NCBI RefSeq assembly: GCF_020194175.1
Contig: NZ_JADYVX010000002.1
Location: forward strand, 186,001 to 250,000
DNA: 64,000 bases
Reading direction: 5' to 3'
DNA from: Bradyrhizobium sp. BRP22
GTDB taxonomy: Bacteria; Pseudomonadota; Alphaproteobacteria; Rhizobiales; Xanthobacteraceae
A program made the translations under genes and the position numbers. Positions 35,008 to 44,126 of this stretch are shown here, one piece after another. Under the pieces are notes generated by a model. It did no database searches, was not told the origin of the DNA, and worked only from the letters and a program-made list of their open reading frames with translations. Within the stretch, counting starts at the first letter, position 1. The number at the start of each line of letters is the position of its first letter.

Positions 35008-36151
35008 ACTCGACGCCGACGGTGCCCTGGTACGACTGCATCGCGGCGCGGAACTTGCCGTCATAGTTGAGGTAGAGCCGCGCGGTGTTGGTCAGGCTCA
35101 GCGACGCCGACGCGCCGGCATCCGCGCCATATTGGCTTTCGCCGATGCCCTGCAGCGTGATGCTCTGGCTGCCGAGGCTGACGGTGATATCGCCAAAGTT
35201 CTGCACGACATTGTCGACGAACTTGCCGTACGCCGAGAGGTCGAACACCTTCTGGTCGAAGATCCAGTAATGCCCGACCTCCGCTCCGATCATCACCCGC
35301 ATCCGCTCCACGGTGGCGGTGCTCACGAAGACGGGATCGAGGCCGCCGAACTCCTGGAATGATCCGGTCCTGGCCCGGACATATTCCACGCTCGCCTTTG
35401 GCACGATGCGGCTCTGGTCCTTGTCCCAGTAATAGCCGAGCTCGCTCAGCGCGCCATCGAGCTTGGCGTTATAACCCGCCATCGCAAGACCAAAGCCGGT
35501 GTCACGATTGGAGCGGATGTTGCCGAAGCCGTGCACCACGGCCATCGCCCAGGTCCACGGCCCCTTGTCGACGGTGGCGTGAGCACCGAGCTGGGTCAGG
35601 TCGATGCTCGCCGATTGCAGCGCGAGCGGCACGTCGATGTCGGTGCGGCTCTGGTCGACGGAGAAACCGAGATTGACGCCCGGCGCGATCCGCGCGCCGA
35701 TGCCGGCCACTCCGCCCCAGGTCTTGCGGCGGTCGCCGACGAAATCGCCGACAGCGTCGTTGCGCGCGGAGATGCCGTAGCCCTCGAACCAGGTGCGGAA
35801 GCGCGGCGCCTCCACGCTCTCGGAGGCGCCTCCTCCGCCCGGATTGGTCCGCGACATGCGATTAAAACCATTAGTCGCCTGGTTGCCGAGCCGCTCCAGG
35901 AAGTTGCTGCCGAGATTGGTTATCGCCAAAGCGGCCGAGCGATCGACGTTAACCATACCGGCCGTGGGCGACGGGCTTGGCGTCGGCGTCGGGCTCGGGC
36001 TGGGCGTCGGGGTTGGTGTGGGTGTCGGCGTTTGGGCCTGCGCCGAAGCGATCGTGCCGATGGCCAGGAAAAGTGTCGCCGCAAGGGTCCATGCGGGGCC
36101 ACGGCGGCCCCTGACGGAGCTTGCTCGCGACGGGCGCCATGAGCAGCGCAT
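34997..36151 (-). CDS. autotransporter-type outer-membrane beta-barrel protein
   Basis: A 384-aa protein: a basic N terminus, hydrophobic helix (LAATLFLAIGTIASAQA), a low-complexity PTPTPTPSPSPTPTPSPS run (~26 residues), then a beta-rich region of alternating aromatic/glycine strands ending in GVEFKW (aromatic C terminus, as in outer-membrane barrels). No passenger domain is present, only ~60 residues between the repeat and the barrel. The repeat may act as a stalk or be length-variable. ATG 36151 is used; TTG 36166 also open. Function unknown. Confidence 0.78.
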   Translation of the reverse strand: MRCSWRPSRASSVRGRRGPAWTLAATLFLAIGTIASAQAQTPTPTPTPTPSPSPTPTPSPSPTAGMVNVDRSAALAITNLGSNFLERLGNQATNGFNRMSRTNPGGGGASESVEAPRFRTWFEGYGISARNDAVGDFVGDRRKTWGGVAGIGARIAPGVNLGFSVDQSRTDIDVPLALQSASIDLTQLGAHATVDKGPWTWAMAVVHGFGNIRSNRDTGFGLAMAGYNAKLDGALSELGYYWDKDQSRIVPKASVEYVRARTGSFQEFGGLDPVFVSTATVERMRVMIGAEVGHYWIFDQKVFDLSAYGKFVDNVVQNFGDITVSLGSQSITLQGIGESQYGADAGASASLSLTNTARLYLNYDGKFRAAMQSYQGTVGVEFKW

Positions 36152-36527
36152 GCATTTAATTCCCAAGAACGACGCGAGCTGGAAAAAGGCGCAAAAACAG
36201 CGATCGGTATCGGCCGATTTGCCCCTACTTCGCCGGCGGCGTCAATCGAGCGGCCGCGCGCACGTGGCCCGAAGCGGCTGCGTTGTGGTCCGTCGGCCAC
36301 AGGAGTTGCCGCACTGCACCGATTTCCCGTGGCACGCCAGAGGCTTGCTAACTTGCAATTTTCGTGTTGCAATCTCCGGCACAATCGGATTTGGCCGTTC
36401 GACTGTGCGTTTCGCGACCTTGAAGTCCAAGATTCGGAATTTGATCAGACTGCCGGAAGCCGGTTTGTGGCGTGGCACGCGCACAGCGTGGCCGCGTCTT
36501 TTTTGTGTCTAGACGAGGAGACAGGCG
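36152..36527. other. divergent promoter region and csp 5' leader
   Basis: About 375 bp between the barrel protein and the cold-shock gene. No gene is supported. The part next to the cold-shock start (36385-36527) likely includes a long untranslated leader, as cspA mRNAs commonly have; no consensus element could be identified by eye. Confidence 0.45.
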
Positions 36528-36731
36528 ATGCCGAAGGGTACCGTCAAGTGGTTCAACCCAACCAAGGGTTATGGGTTCATCAAGCCGGCCGTCGGCGACA
36601 AGGACGTCTTCGTCCACATCTCGGCGGTTGAGCGTGCGGGACTCTCCACGCTCAACGAAAACCAAACGATCGAGTACGACCTGGTGGAGAACCGCGGCAA
36701 GTCATCCGCGGAAAACCTCAAGGTCTCCTAG
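36528..36731 (+). CDS. cspA: cold-shock protein
   Basis: A 67-aa CspA-family protein. KGYGFIKP is RNP1 and DVFVHISAV is RNP2; the start MPKGTVKWFNPTKGYGF is canonical. It binds single-stranded RNA/DNA and melts mRNA structure at low temperature or on stationary phase; bacteria of this group carry several. AGGAG is upstream, and a terminator follows 50 bp downstream. Which paralogue it is cannot be told. Confidence 0.95.
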   Translation: MPKGTVKWFNPTKGYGFIKPAVGDKDVFVHISAVERAGLSTLNENQTIEYDLVENRGKSSAENLKVS

Positions 36732-36781
36732 ACTTCAGTCACGATCCGCTCGGCAGTCCCTGCGGGCCATCTTGATTGTGA

Positions 36782-36811
36782 CCCCCGGCATCACCCCGGG
36801 GGGATTTCTTT
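36782..36811 (+). terminator. Rho-independent terminator of the cold-shock gene
   Basis: CCCCCGG / CCGGGGG stem (36782-36788 with 36796-36802), loop CATCACC, followed by GATTTCTTT. It stands 51 bp after the cspA stop. Confidence 0.75.
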
Positions 36812-36830
36812 GACGGACGCGGACACTGCA

Positions 36831-37484
36831 CTAGCTTGCCGCGGGCGAAATCAGCGTGCCGTTTGACGCTTCGCTTCCTGCTGTCCTGCAGACATCGCCC
36901 TCCAGCCTGAGCTGACCTGCCGCGAGCAGCCGCAGCGCTTGCGGATAGATCTGATGCTCGATCTGGATGACGCGCGCCGCCAGCGTCTCCGGCGTATCGT
37001 CATCGGCGACCACGACCGCGCCCTGCACCACGATCGGCCCGGCATCGGTCTTCGGAATCACGAAATGCACCGTGGCGCCCGAGATCTTTACCCCGGCCTT
37101 CAGTGCCTGGCCGTGCGGATCGAGGCCGGGGAAACACGGCAGCAGCGACGGATGAATGTTGAGCATCCTGCCGTACCAGCGCTGCACGAATTCCGCCGTG
37201 AACAGCCGCATGAAGCCGCCGAGGCAGATCAGCTCGACGTTCCTCTCGTCGAGCGCACGCTGCAGCATCGCCTCGAAACCGGCGCGGTCCTTGCCGAATG
37301 GCTTGCTCTCGATGACGATGGTCGGGATGCCGCTCGCGCTGGCTTTCGCAAGGCCCGCGGCGTCGGCGCGGTTGGAGATCACCACGGCGATCTCGGCCGG
37401 AAAGTCCTCCGCCTTCGCGGCTTCGATCAGCGCGACCATGTTCGATCCGCGCCCGGAAATCAGGATGGCGACGCGGCGCTTCAT
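36831..37484 (-). CDS. purN: phosphoribosylglycinamide formyltransferase
   Basis: A 217-aa GAR transformylase: [16 protein letters not shown] (phosphate/GAR site), [28 protein letters not shown] with catalytic Asn and His, and [11 protein letters not shown] with the Asp. It transfers a formyl group from 10-formyl-THF to GAR in step 3 of purine synthesis. Its ATG overlaps the purM stop by 4 bp (ATGA), so both are translated from one mRNA. Length normal. Confidence 0.97.
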   Translation of the reverse strand: MKRRVAILISGRGSNMVALIEAAKAEDFPAEIAVVISNRADAAGLAKASASGIPTIVIESKPFGKDRAGFEAMLQRALDERNVELICLGGFMRLFTAEFVQRWYGRMLNIHPSLLPCFPGLDPHGQALKAGVKISGATVHFVIPKTDAGPIVVQGAVVVADDDTPETLAARVIQIEHQIYPQALRLLAAGQLRLEGDVCRTAGSEASNGTLISPAAS

Positions 37485-38554
37485 TGCGAAAGATCGAGAT
37501 GGCCGTTGTAGACCACGCGATGCTCGCCCGCGGCGTGGATCACTTCGCCGAGCAACGCCACGGTCTCGCCGCTTTCGGTGAAGACCTCCGTCACCCGATC
37601 GACCGCATCCGCTTTCACGATCGCGATCATGCCGATGCCGCAATTGAAGGTGCGCAGCAGTTCGAGCTCGGCGATACCGCCCGCTTCCGCCAGCCATTTG
37701 AACACCGGCAGCACCGGCAGCCGGGCGAGATCGATGCCGACCCCCATATGCTTCGGCAGCACCCGCGGGATGTTGTCGGTGAAGCCGCCGCCGGTGATAT
37801 GGGCCAGCCCCTTGACCGCCCCGGTCTCGCGGATCGCGCGCAGGCAGGATTTGACGTAGAGCTTCGTCGGCGCCAGTAGCGCGCCGCCGAGTGTCATCAC
37901 CGGCGAGAACGGCGCCGGGGCCTCGAAGCTGACGCGCGACTGCTCGACGATCTTGCGCACCAGCGAAAATCCGTTGGAGTGCACGCCGGAGGAGGCAAGG
38001 CCGATCACGGCATCGCCGATCGCGATATCCGGCCGCGGCAAGAGCGTCCCGCGCTCGGCAGCCCCGACCGCAAACCCCGCCAGGTCATAGTCGCCGTCCT
38101 TGTACAGCCCCGGCATCTCGGCGGTCTCGCCGCCGATCAGCGCGCAGCCGGATTCGCGGCAGCCTTCGGCGACGCCGGCGATGATCGCGGCCGTCGCCTC
38201 AGGATCGAGCTTGCCGCAGGCAAAATAGTCCAGGAAGAACAGCGGTTCCGCGCCCTGCACCACGAGATCGTTGACCGACATCGCCACCAGGTCGATGCCG
38301 ATCCCGTCATGCAGTCTGGTCTCGATTGCGATCTTGACCTTGGTGCCGACGCCGTCGGTCGCGGCTATCAGCACCGGATCCTTGAAGCCGGCCGCCTTCA
38401 GGTCGAACAGCCCGCCGAAGCCGCCGATCTCGGCATCCGCGCCGGCGCGTGCGGTGGCGCGGACCATCGGCTTGATCAGATCGACCAGCCGGTTGCCGGC
38501 ATCGATGTCGACGCCGGAATCCGCGTAAGTGAGGCCGTTCTTGCGCTCGGTCAT
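37481..38554 (-). CDS. purM: phosphoribosylformylglycinamidine cyclo-ligase
   Basis: A 357-aa AIR synthetase: [56 protein letters not shown] and [15 protein letters not shown]. It uses ATP to close the imidazole ring (FGAM to AIR), step 5 of purine biosynthesis. First gene of the purM-purN operon; its promoter must lie in the gap to the divergent PgsA-like gene. Confidence 0.97.
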   Translation of the reverse strand: MTERKNGLTYADSGVDIDAGNRLVDLIKPMVRATARAGADAEIGGFGGLFDLKAAGFKDPVLIAATDGVGTKVKIAIETRLHDGIGIDLVAMSVNDLVVQGAEPLFFLDYFACGKLDPEATAAIIAGVAEGCRESGCALIGGETAEMPGLYKDGDYDLAGFAVGAAERGTLLPRPDIAIGDAVIGLASSGVHSNGFSLVRKIVEQSRVSFEAPAPFSPVMTLGGALLAPTKLYVKSCLRAIRETGAVKGLAHITGGGFTDNIPRVLPKHMGVGIDLARLPVLPVFKWLAEAGGIAELELLRTFNCGIGMIAIVKADAVDRVTEVFTESGETVALLGEVIHAAGEHRVVYNGHLDLSQ

Positions 38555-38713
38555 GGAAAATTCCAGTTGAAGACGGCTGGTTACGAGGAATTCCGCCCCC
38601 GCGCAATGGCTCGCAAGGCGGGCGGCAGTATACTATGTAGATAACAACCGGCTCAGCCCGCAAAAGAGCCGAATCTTCCGTGAATTCAGGCCGGTAGCCG
38701 GGAAGCGACCGAG

Positions 38714-39256
38714 TTGAGTATTCCTAATATCATCACCCTGGGCCGCATCATCCTGGTGCCGGTCATCGTCTGGGCGATCGTCTCCAGCCAGATGGAAATC
38801 GCCTTCGCGATCTTCGTGATCGCCGGCGTCAGCGACGCCGTTGACGGTTTCCTCGCCAAGCGCTTCAACATGACGAGCGAACTCGGCGCCCTGCTCGATC
38901 CGCTGGCCGACAAGGCGCTGCTGGTGTCGATCTATGTAGCGCTGGGGATCTGGGGCGCGGTGCCGCGCTGGCTCGTCATCCTGGTGGTGTCGCGCGACAT
39001 CATGATCGTGACCGCCGTGATCGTGTCCTGGCTGTTCGACAAGCCGGTCGAGATTAAACCCCTGATGGTCTCGAAACTTAACACGGTGGCTCAGGTTGCC
39101 TTTGCGGCGCTGGTGCTGGCCTCGCTCGGTTTCGGTTTCGAGCCAAGGCCTTATGACCTGATCCTGATGGGACTTGTCACCATCTTTACTTTGGTTTCCG
39201 TGTCCCTCTATCTCGTGGAGTGGGTACGGCACATGAGCACGATCGAAGCGCGCTAG
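38714..39256 (+). CDS. pgsA: CDP-alcohol phosphatidyltransferase (PgsA-like)
   Basis: A 180-aa membrane protein with 5-6 helices. The CDP-alcohol motif reads DAVDGFLAKRFNMTSELGALLDPLADK, i.e. D-x2-D-G-x2-A-(K for R)-x8-G-x3-D-x3-D. The start MSIPNIITLGRI is typical of PgsA/PgsA2. It likely makes phosphatidylglycerol phosphate from CDP-diacylglycerol, or cardiolipin. Start TTG 38714 is inferred from family match and a GGAAGCGA upstream; no ATG fits. It opens a series with hdaA and ppk1. Confidence 0.82.
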   Translation: MSIPNIITLGRIILVPVIVWAIVSSQMEIAFAIFVIAGVSDAVDGFLAKRFNMTSELGALLDPLADKALLVSIYVALGIWGAVPRWLVILVVSRDIMIVTAVIVSWLFDKPVEIKPLMVSKLNTVAQVAFAALVLASLGFGFEPRPYDLILMGLVTIFTLVSVSLYLVEWVRHMSTIEAR

Positions 39257-39283
39257 GGCGTCCTCGTCCCGGAGAGTTTGTAC

Positions 39284-39961
39284 GTGGCAGGTAGCGTTCA
39301 TCCTCGTCAGCTTGCGTTGGCGCTGCCGCATGCGGAGAGCCTGACCCGCGACGACTTTCTCGAGGGAACGGCGAACGAGGCCGGCCTCGCTCTGATCGAG
39401 AGCTGGCCCGACTGGCCGAACCGCATCATGCTGCTGGTCGGCCCGGAAGGATCGGGGAAGAGCCACCTCGCCGCGATCTGGGCCGAGCGAGCCGGTGCGC
39501 GTTCGACATCGGCGCAGGCGCTGGTGGCCGAGACCGTGCCGGCGGACCTCGCAACCGGTGCACTGGTGGTCGAAGACTTGAAGCCGCACGGCTTTGACGA
39601 GCGCGCGATGTTTCATCTGCTCAATCTCGCCCGCCAGGACGAAGCCTTCGTGCTGATGACCGCGCGCATTCCGCCATCCGCGTTCGAGATCGAATTGCGC
39701 GACCTTCGGTCACGGCTGCGTGCGGTGCCGACCGTTTCGCTGCTGCCGCCCGACGATCTCTTGTTTCGTGGACTGATCGTCAAATACTGTACCGACCGCC
39801 AGATGGCCGTCGACGAATCCTTGGTGAGCTATCTCGCCAGCCGGATCGAGCGCTCCTACGCTGCCGCCCGCCAGGCGGTGGAACGGCTCGACACCGAGGC
39901 GCTGCGGCTCGGCCGCCCGGTGACGCGGGCGCTGGCGGCGGAACTGTGGCGGAACGCCTGA
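39284..39961 (+). CDS. hdaA: DnaA-related regulator HdaA
   Basis: A 225-aa AAA+ protein related to DnaA domain III. Walker A GPEGSGKSHLAAIWAE (residues ~50), Walker B-like ATGALVVEDLKP, then a helical lid. In alphaproteobacteria HdaA, with the beta clamp, stimulates hydrolysis of DnaA-ATP to limit replication initiation; QLALALPH at the N terminus resembles its clamp-binding motif (QLxLxL/F). GTG 39284 is chosen as GGAGAG lies 7 nt upstream. Follows pgsA and precedes ppk1. Confidence 0.88.
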   Translation: MAGSVHPRQLALALPHAESLTRDDFLEGTANEAGLALIESWPDWPNRIMLLVGPEGSGKSHLAAIWAERAGARSTSAQALVAETVPADLATGALVVEDLKPHGFDERAMFHLLNLARQDEAFVLMTARIPPSAFEIELRDLRSRLRAVPTVSLLPPDDLLFRGLIVKYCTDRQMAVDESLVSYLASRIERSYAAARQAVERLDTEALRLGRPVTRALAAELWRNA

Positions 39962-40088
39962 TCCCTGCGACTTGAGGGCGCTGATGAGGGGAACGTCAAT
40001 GTCATCGAAACGTCATCCACTTATCACAGGCTTTGCGCCGGATTTGTTTAACTGGCTATGGCTCTGACCCGAACGGATCGAAAGCTTC

Positions 40089-42269
40089 ATGGAATCGGCA
40101 CAACCTATTGAAGTACAAGAGAAAGAACTGGTTGCTGAGGGTCTGCCGGCGATCGCGACCAGCCCCGAGCGCTTCATCAACCGCGAGCTTTCCTGGCTGC
40201 ATTTCAACCGCCGCGTGCTGGAAGAGTCCGTCAATGCGGGCCACCCGGCGCTCGAGCGGGTGAGATTCCTGTCGATTTCCGCCAATAACCTCGATGAGTT
40301 CTTCATGGTCCGCGTCGCCGGTATCAAGGCGCAGGTTCGTGAAGGCATCCCGGAGCGGAGCCCCGACGGCCTGACGCCCTCCGAACAGCTCGTCCTGATC
40401 AACCAGACCGTTTCCAAGCTCGCCTCCGACCAGCAGGCGATCTGGAGCGACCTGCGCACGATGCTTTCGGAAGTCGGCATCGACCTCGTCGACGGGCGGG
40501 ACGTCACCAAGACCGAGCGGGCCTGGATCGAGGATCATTTCCTCCACAGCATCTTCCCGCTGCTGACGCCGCTCGCGATCGATCCCGCGCATCCCTTCCC
40601 GTTCATTCCCAATCTCGGCTTCACGGTGGCCCTGCAATTGTCCCGGGTCTCCGACGGCAGGGCGATGAATGCGCTGATCCGCATGCCCGGCAAGATCGAC
40701 CGCTTCATCCGCATCCCCAGTGAAGGCCGGCTGCGCCTGATCACCCTGGAGCAGGCCACCGGCCTGTTCATCGGACGTCTGTTCCCGGGCTACACGGTCA
40801 TGGGCCAGGGCGCCTTCCGCGTCATCCGCGACTCCGAGATCGAAATCGAGGAAGAGGCCGAAGACCTCGTCCGCACCTTCGAGACTGCGTTGAAGCGACG
40901 CCGGCGCGGATCGGTGATCCGGCTGGAGATCGAGGCCAAGATGCCGGAAGAGCTGCGCCTGTTCGTGCAGCACGCGCTCAACGCCGCCGACGACGAGGTT
41001 TTCCTGGTCGACGGCGTGCTGGCCATGAACGAGCTGTCGCAACTCACCCGGCTCGACCGGCCCGATCTCGAATTCACCCCTTACGTGCCGCGCCATCCGG
41101 AACGGGTGCGCGATCATGGCGGCGACATCTTCGCTGCCATCAGGCAGAAGGACCTGATCGTCCATCACCCCTACGAGTCCTTCGACGTCGTGGTGCAGTT
41201 CCTGCAGCAGGCCGCCCGCGACCCCGACGTCGTCGCCATCAAGCAGACGCTCTATCGCACCTCGCAGAACTCGCCGATCGTGCGCGCGCTGGCGGAAGCG
41301 GCCGAAGCCGGCAAGTCGGTCACGGCGCTGATCGAGCTGAAGGCCCGCTTCGACGAGGAAGCCAACATCCGCTGGGCGCGCGACCTCGAACGCGCCGGCG
41401 TGCAGGTGGTCTACGGCTTCATCGAGCTGAAGACCCACGCCAAATTGTCGATGGTGGTGCGCCGCGAGGGCAGCAATCTCACCACCTATGTCCACACCGG
41501 TACCGGCAACTACCATCCGGTGACCGCGCGCATCTACACCGATCTCTCCTACTTCACGTGCGACCCGATCATCGGTCGCGACGCTGCGCGCGTGTTCAAC
41601 TACGTCACCGGCTATGCCGAGCCGAGCGACATCGAAAAGATGGCGGTGTCGCCGCTGACGCTGCGCAAGCGCATCATCGAGCACATCCAGGGCGAGATCA
41701 GTCATGTGCGGCATGGCCGGCCCGCCTCGATCTGGATGAAGATGAACTCGCTCGTCGATCCCGACATCATCGACGCGCTCTATGAAGCATCGCAGGCGGG
41801 AGTGCCGATCGAGCTCGTAGTGCGCGGCATCTGCTGCCTCAGGCCGGGTCTGCCGGGACTTTCCGAGAACATCCGCGTCAAATCGGTGATCGGCCGATTC
41901 CTCGAGCACGGCCGAATCTATTGCTTCGGCATGGGATACGGGCTGCCGAGTGCAAAAGCGGCTGTGTATATCTCCTCCGCCGACATGATGCCGAGGAACC
42001 TCGACCGCCGCGTCGAGGTCCTCTGCCCGCTGCAAAATCCCACGGTTCATCAGCAGGTTCTCGAACAGATCATGGTCGCGAACCTGAAGGATACCGAGCA
42101 GAGCTGGCAATTGTTGCCCGACGGATCGTCAACGCGTATGAAGGCCGCGAAGGGCGAGGAGCCTTTCAACCTCCACAATTACTTCATGACGAATCCGAGT
42201 CTGTCGGGCCGTGGAAAGTCTCTCAAGGAATCTTCACCCCGCCGACTTACCCGCCGCAGCGAGCGCTAG
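40089..42269 (+). CDS. ppk1: polyphosphate kinase
   Basis: A 726-aa PPK1. The N domain opens [20 protein letters not shown]. The two catalytic halves show [30 protein letters not shown] (His that is phosphorylated in E. coli PPK, region of H435), [33 protein letters not shown] (region of H592) and [17 protein letters not shown]. It polymerises the gamma phosphate of ATP into polyphosphate. Its TAG stop is provided by the CTAG repeat. The next gene, ppx, degrades polyP, a common pairing. Confidence 0.97.
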   Translation: MESAQPIEVQEKELVAEGLPAIATSPERFINRELSWLHFNRRVLEESVNAGHPALERVRFLSISANNLDEFFMVRVAGIKAQVREGIPERSPDGLTPSEQLVLINQTVSKLASDQQAIWSDLRTMLSEVGIDLVDGRDVTKTERAWIEDHFLHSIFPLLTPLAIDPAHPFPFIPNLGFTVALQLSRVSDGRAMNALIRMPGKIDRFIRIPSEGRLRLITLEQATGLFIGRLFPGYTVMGQGAFRVIRDSEIEIEEEAEDLVRTFETALKRRRRGSVIRLEIEAKMPEELRLFVQHALNAADDEVFLVDGVLAMNELSQLTRLDRPDLEFTPYVPRHPERVRDHGGDIFAAIRQKDLIVHHPYESFDVVVQFLQQAARDPDVVAIKQTLYRTSQNSPIVRALAEAAEAGKSVTALIELKARFDEEANIRWARDLERAGVQVVYGFIELKTHAKLSMVVRREGSNLTTYVHTGTGNYHPVTARIYTDLSYFTCDPIIGRDAARVFNYVTGYAEPSDIEKMAVSPLTLRKRIIEHIQGEISHVRHGRPASIWMKMNSLVDPDIIDALYEASQAGVPIELVVRGICCLRPGLPGLSENIRVKSVIGRFLEHGRIYCFGMGYGLPSAKAAVYISSADMMPRNLDRRVEVLCPLQNPTVHQQVLEQIMVANLKDTEQSWQLLPDGSSTRMKAAKGEEPFNLHNYFMTNPSLSGRGKSLKESSPRRLTRRSER

Positions 42270-42372
42270 AGCGTTTTCGAGCGAAGTGGACACCGGTTCG
42301 CGTGAAGAAAACGCGTCAAAACAACAAGCTAGAGCTTCGGTTCTGATTCAATCAGAACCGAAAATGCTCTAG
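42266..42372 (-). repeat. CTAG-bounded ~106-bp element, copy C (reversed)
   Basis: Runs CTAGAGCGTTTTCGAGCGAA .. CGCGTGAAGAAAACGCG .. CTAGAGCTTCGGTTCTGATT .. AATGCTCTAG, the reverse orientation of copies A, B and D. Its left CTAG gives the TAG stop (42267-42269) of ppk1. It fills almost all of the ppk1-ppx spacer; the ppx GTG follows 21 bp later. Confidence 0.88.
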
Positions 42373-42393
42373 CCGCCACAAGGGGGCTTTCCG

Positions 42394-43896
42394 GTGAAGC
42401 GACCGCGCAAGCGCGCTACCAGCGTCGCTGTCATCGATATTGGTTCCAACTCGGTGCGCCTCGTGGTCTACGAGTCGCTGTCGCGCAGCCTCATCACGCT
42501 GTTCAACGAGAAGGCGCTGTGCGGTCTCGGCCGCGAGGTGCAGAGTACAGGGCTTCTCGCGGAGGATGCAGTCGCAAAGGCGTTGACGGCGTTGCGGCGG
42601 TTTCGCGCGCTGTGCCGGATCCAGAGAGTCGGCCGCGTCTATGCGATCGCGACGGCCGCCTGTCGCGACGCCAAGAACGGTCCCGATTTCATCGCCGAGG
42701 CCGAGCGCATCTGCGGCACCCGGATCGAAATTCTGTCGGGCCCGCGGGAAGCCAAGCTCTCAGCCCTCGGCGTCGTCTCCGGCGTGCACAAGCCCGACGG
42801 CATCGTCGGCGATCTCGGCGGCGGCTCGCTCGAACTGATCGACGTCAAGGGCAATCGCGTCCACAGCGGCGTGACGCTGCCGCTCGGCAGCCTCGCGCTG
42901 CAGGACCTCTCGCACAAATCGCTGAAGCGCGCCGAGCGCATCGTTCGTAACGAACTGACGGGCGTTCCCCAGCTCAAGGCGGGCCGCGGCCGCAGCTTCT
43001 ATGCGGTCGGCGGCACCTGGCGCGCGCTGGCGCGCATCCACATCATCCAGAGCGGCTATCCGCTCAAGGTGATGCACGGCTATTCGATTCCTGCCGCCGA
43101 CGCGCTCGATTTCGCGCAGCGCCTGCGCCGGCTGGCGGCAACCAACATGCTCGCCAATATCGAGGCGGTTGCCGATGCGCGGCGACCGCTGCTCACCTAC
43201 GCCGCGCTCGTTCTCGAATACGTCATCCGGGTGGCAAAGCCGAAGACGATCGTGTTCTCCACCTTCGGCGTGCGCGAAGGCCTGTTCTACGAGATGCTGC
43301 CGCCATCCGAGCGCGCCAAGGATGGCCTGATCTGCGCCGCGCAGACCATGAACGGCCTGCTCTCGCGATCGGCGCGCCACGCCGAGGAGCTGATCGCCTG
43401 GACCGATCGTCTGGTGCGCGTCGTGCGGCTGCGCGAGACCGAAGAGGACCGCAGGCTGCGCCATGTCGCCTGCCTGCTGTCGGACATCGGCTGGCGGGTG
43501 CATCCCGATCACCGCGGCGAGGAGACGCTGAGCCTCATCACCAACGGCAATTTCGGCTCCATCTCTCATCAGGGCCGCACCTTCGTCGCGCTCTCGGTGT
43601 TCTACCGCTACGCGGGCTTGAGCCTTGAGAACGAGCCGCCGGAAATCGTGCAGGAGATGGTGCCGCACACAATGCTCGAACGCGCACGCCTGCTTGGCGC
43701 CGCGTTTCGCGTCGCCCACCTGATCTCGGCGGCGCGACCCGGCGTGCTCCCGGCAACGCATTTCCGCACCGACGGACGCAAGCTCATGCTGGTGTTCGAG
43801 CACCAGATGGTCGATCTCGTCGCCGACCGCGTCGGCAGCCGCTTCAAGCAATTGGCGCGCCTGGTCGGACGATCCGGTTCGATCGTGCGGCGCTAG
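42394..43896 (+). CDS. ppx: exopolyphosphatase (Ppx/GppA)
   Basis: A 500-aa member of the ASKHA phosphatase fold: VAVIDIGSNSVRLVVYESL, GDLGGGSLELIDVKGN (phosphate site) and GVTLPLGSLALQ. A helical HD-like C-terminal part contains VACLLSDIGWRVHPDHRGEETL. It cleaves terminal phosphates from polyphosphate, and may hydrolyse pppGpp. GTG 42394 start; the N-terminal charged KRPRKRATS precedes the core. The TAG stop is given by the repeat at 43893. Confidence 0.93.
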   Translation: MKRPRKRATSVAVIDIGSNSVRLVVYESLSRSLITLFNEKALCGLGREVQSTGLLAEDAVAKALTALRRFRALCRIQRVGRVYAIATAACRDAKNGPDFIAEAERICGTRIEILSGPREAKLSALGVVSGVHKPDGIVGDLGGGSLELIDVKGNRVHSGVTLPLGSLALQDLSHKSLKRAERIVRNELTGVPQLKAGRGRSFYAVGGTWRALARIHIIQSGYPLKVMHGYSIPAADALDFAQRLRRLAATNMLANIEAVADARRPLLTYAALVLEYVIRVAKPKTIVFSTFGVREGLFYEMLPPSERAKDGLICAAQTMNGLLSRSARHAEELIAWTDRLVRVVRLRETEEDRRLRHVACLLSDIGWRVHPDHRGEETLSLITNGNFGSISHQGRTFVALSVFYRYAGLSLENEPPEIVQEMVPHTMLERARLLGAAFRVAHLISAARPGVLPATHFRTDGRKLMLVFEHQMVDLVADRVGSRFKQLARLVGRSGSIVRR

Positions 43897-43999
43897 AGCA
43901 TTTTCGGTTCTGATTGAATCAGAACCGAAGCTCTAGATTCTTGTTTTGACGCGTTTTCTTCACGCGAACCCGTGTCCACTTCGCTCGAAAACGCTCTAG
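43893..43999 (+). repeat. CTAG-bounded ~106-bp element, copy D
   Basis: CTAGAGCATTTTCGGTTCTG .. AATCAGAACCGAAGCTCTAG .. CGCGAACCCGTGTCCACTTC .. GAAAACGCTCTAG. Both ends carry CTAG. The left one supplies the TAG stop (43894-43896) of ppx. Confidence 0.88.
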
Positions 44000-44018
44000 A
44001 GCCGGAGAGCGCGCTGCC

Positions 44019-44107
44019 GTAGCCCGGGTGAAGCGCCAGCGTAACCCGGGGCCGCTCGCAAAGCGGTCGCAGGTGTCCCGGGTGACGCGTTCCGCTCCAC
44101 CCGGGCT
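44019..44107. repeat. GTAGCCCGGGTGAAGCG inverted repeat
   Basis: GTAGCCCGGGTGAAGCGCCA and TTCCGCTCCACCCGGGCT form long arms around smaller hairpins (GTAACCCGGGGCC; GTCCCGGGTGAC). It lies between ppx and the convergent TerC-like gene. Confidence 0.7.
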
Positions 44108-44126
44108 GCATGCAAGCGGGAGCAGT

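Noticed and set aside
40056..42110. 684-codon minus-strand frame
   Set aside because: It is antisense to ppk1, whose family motifs are unmistakable.
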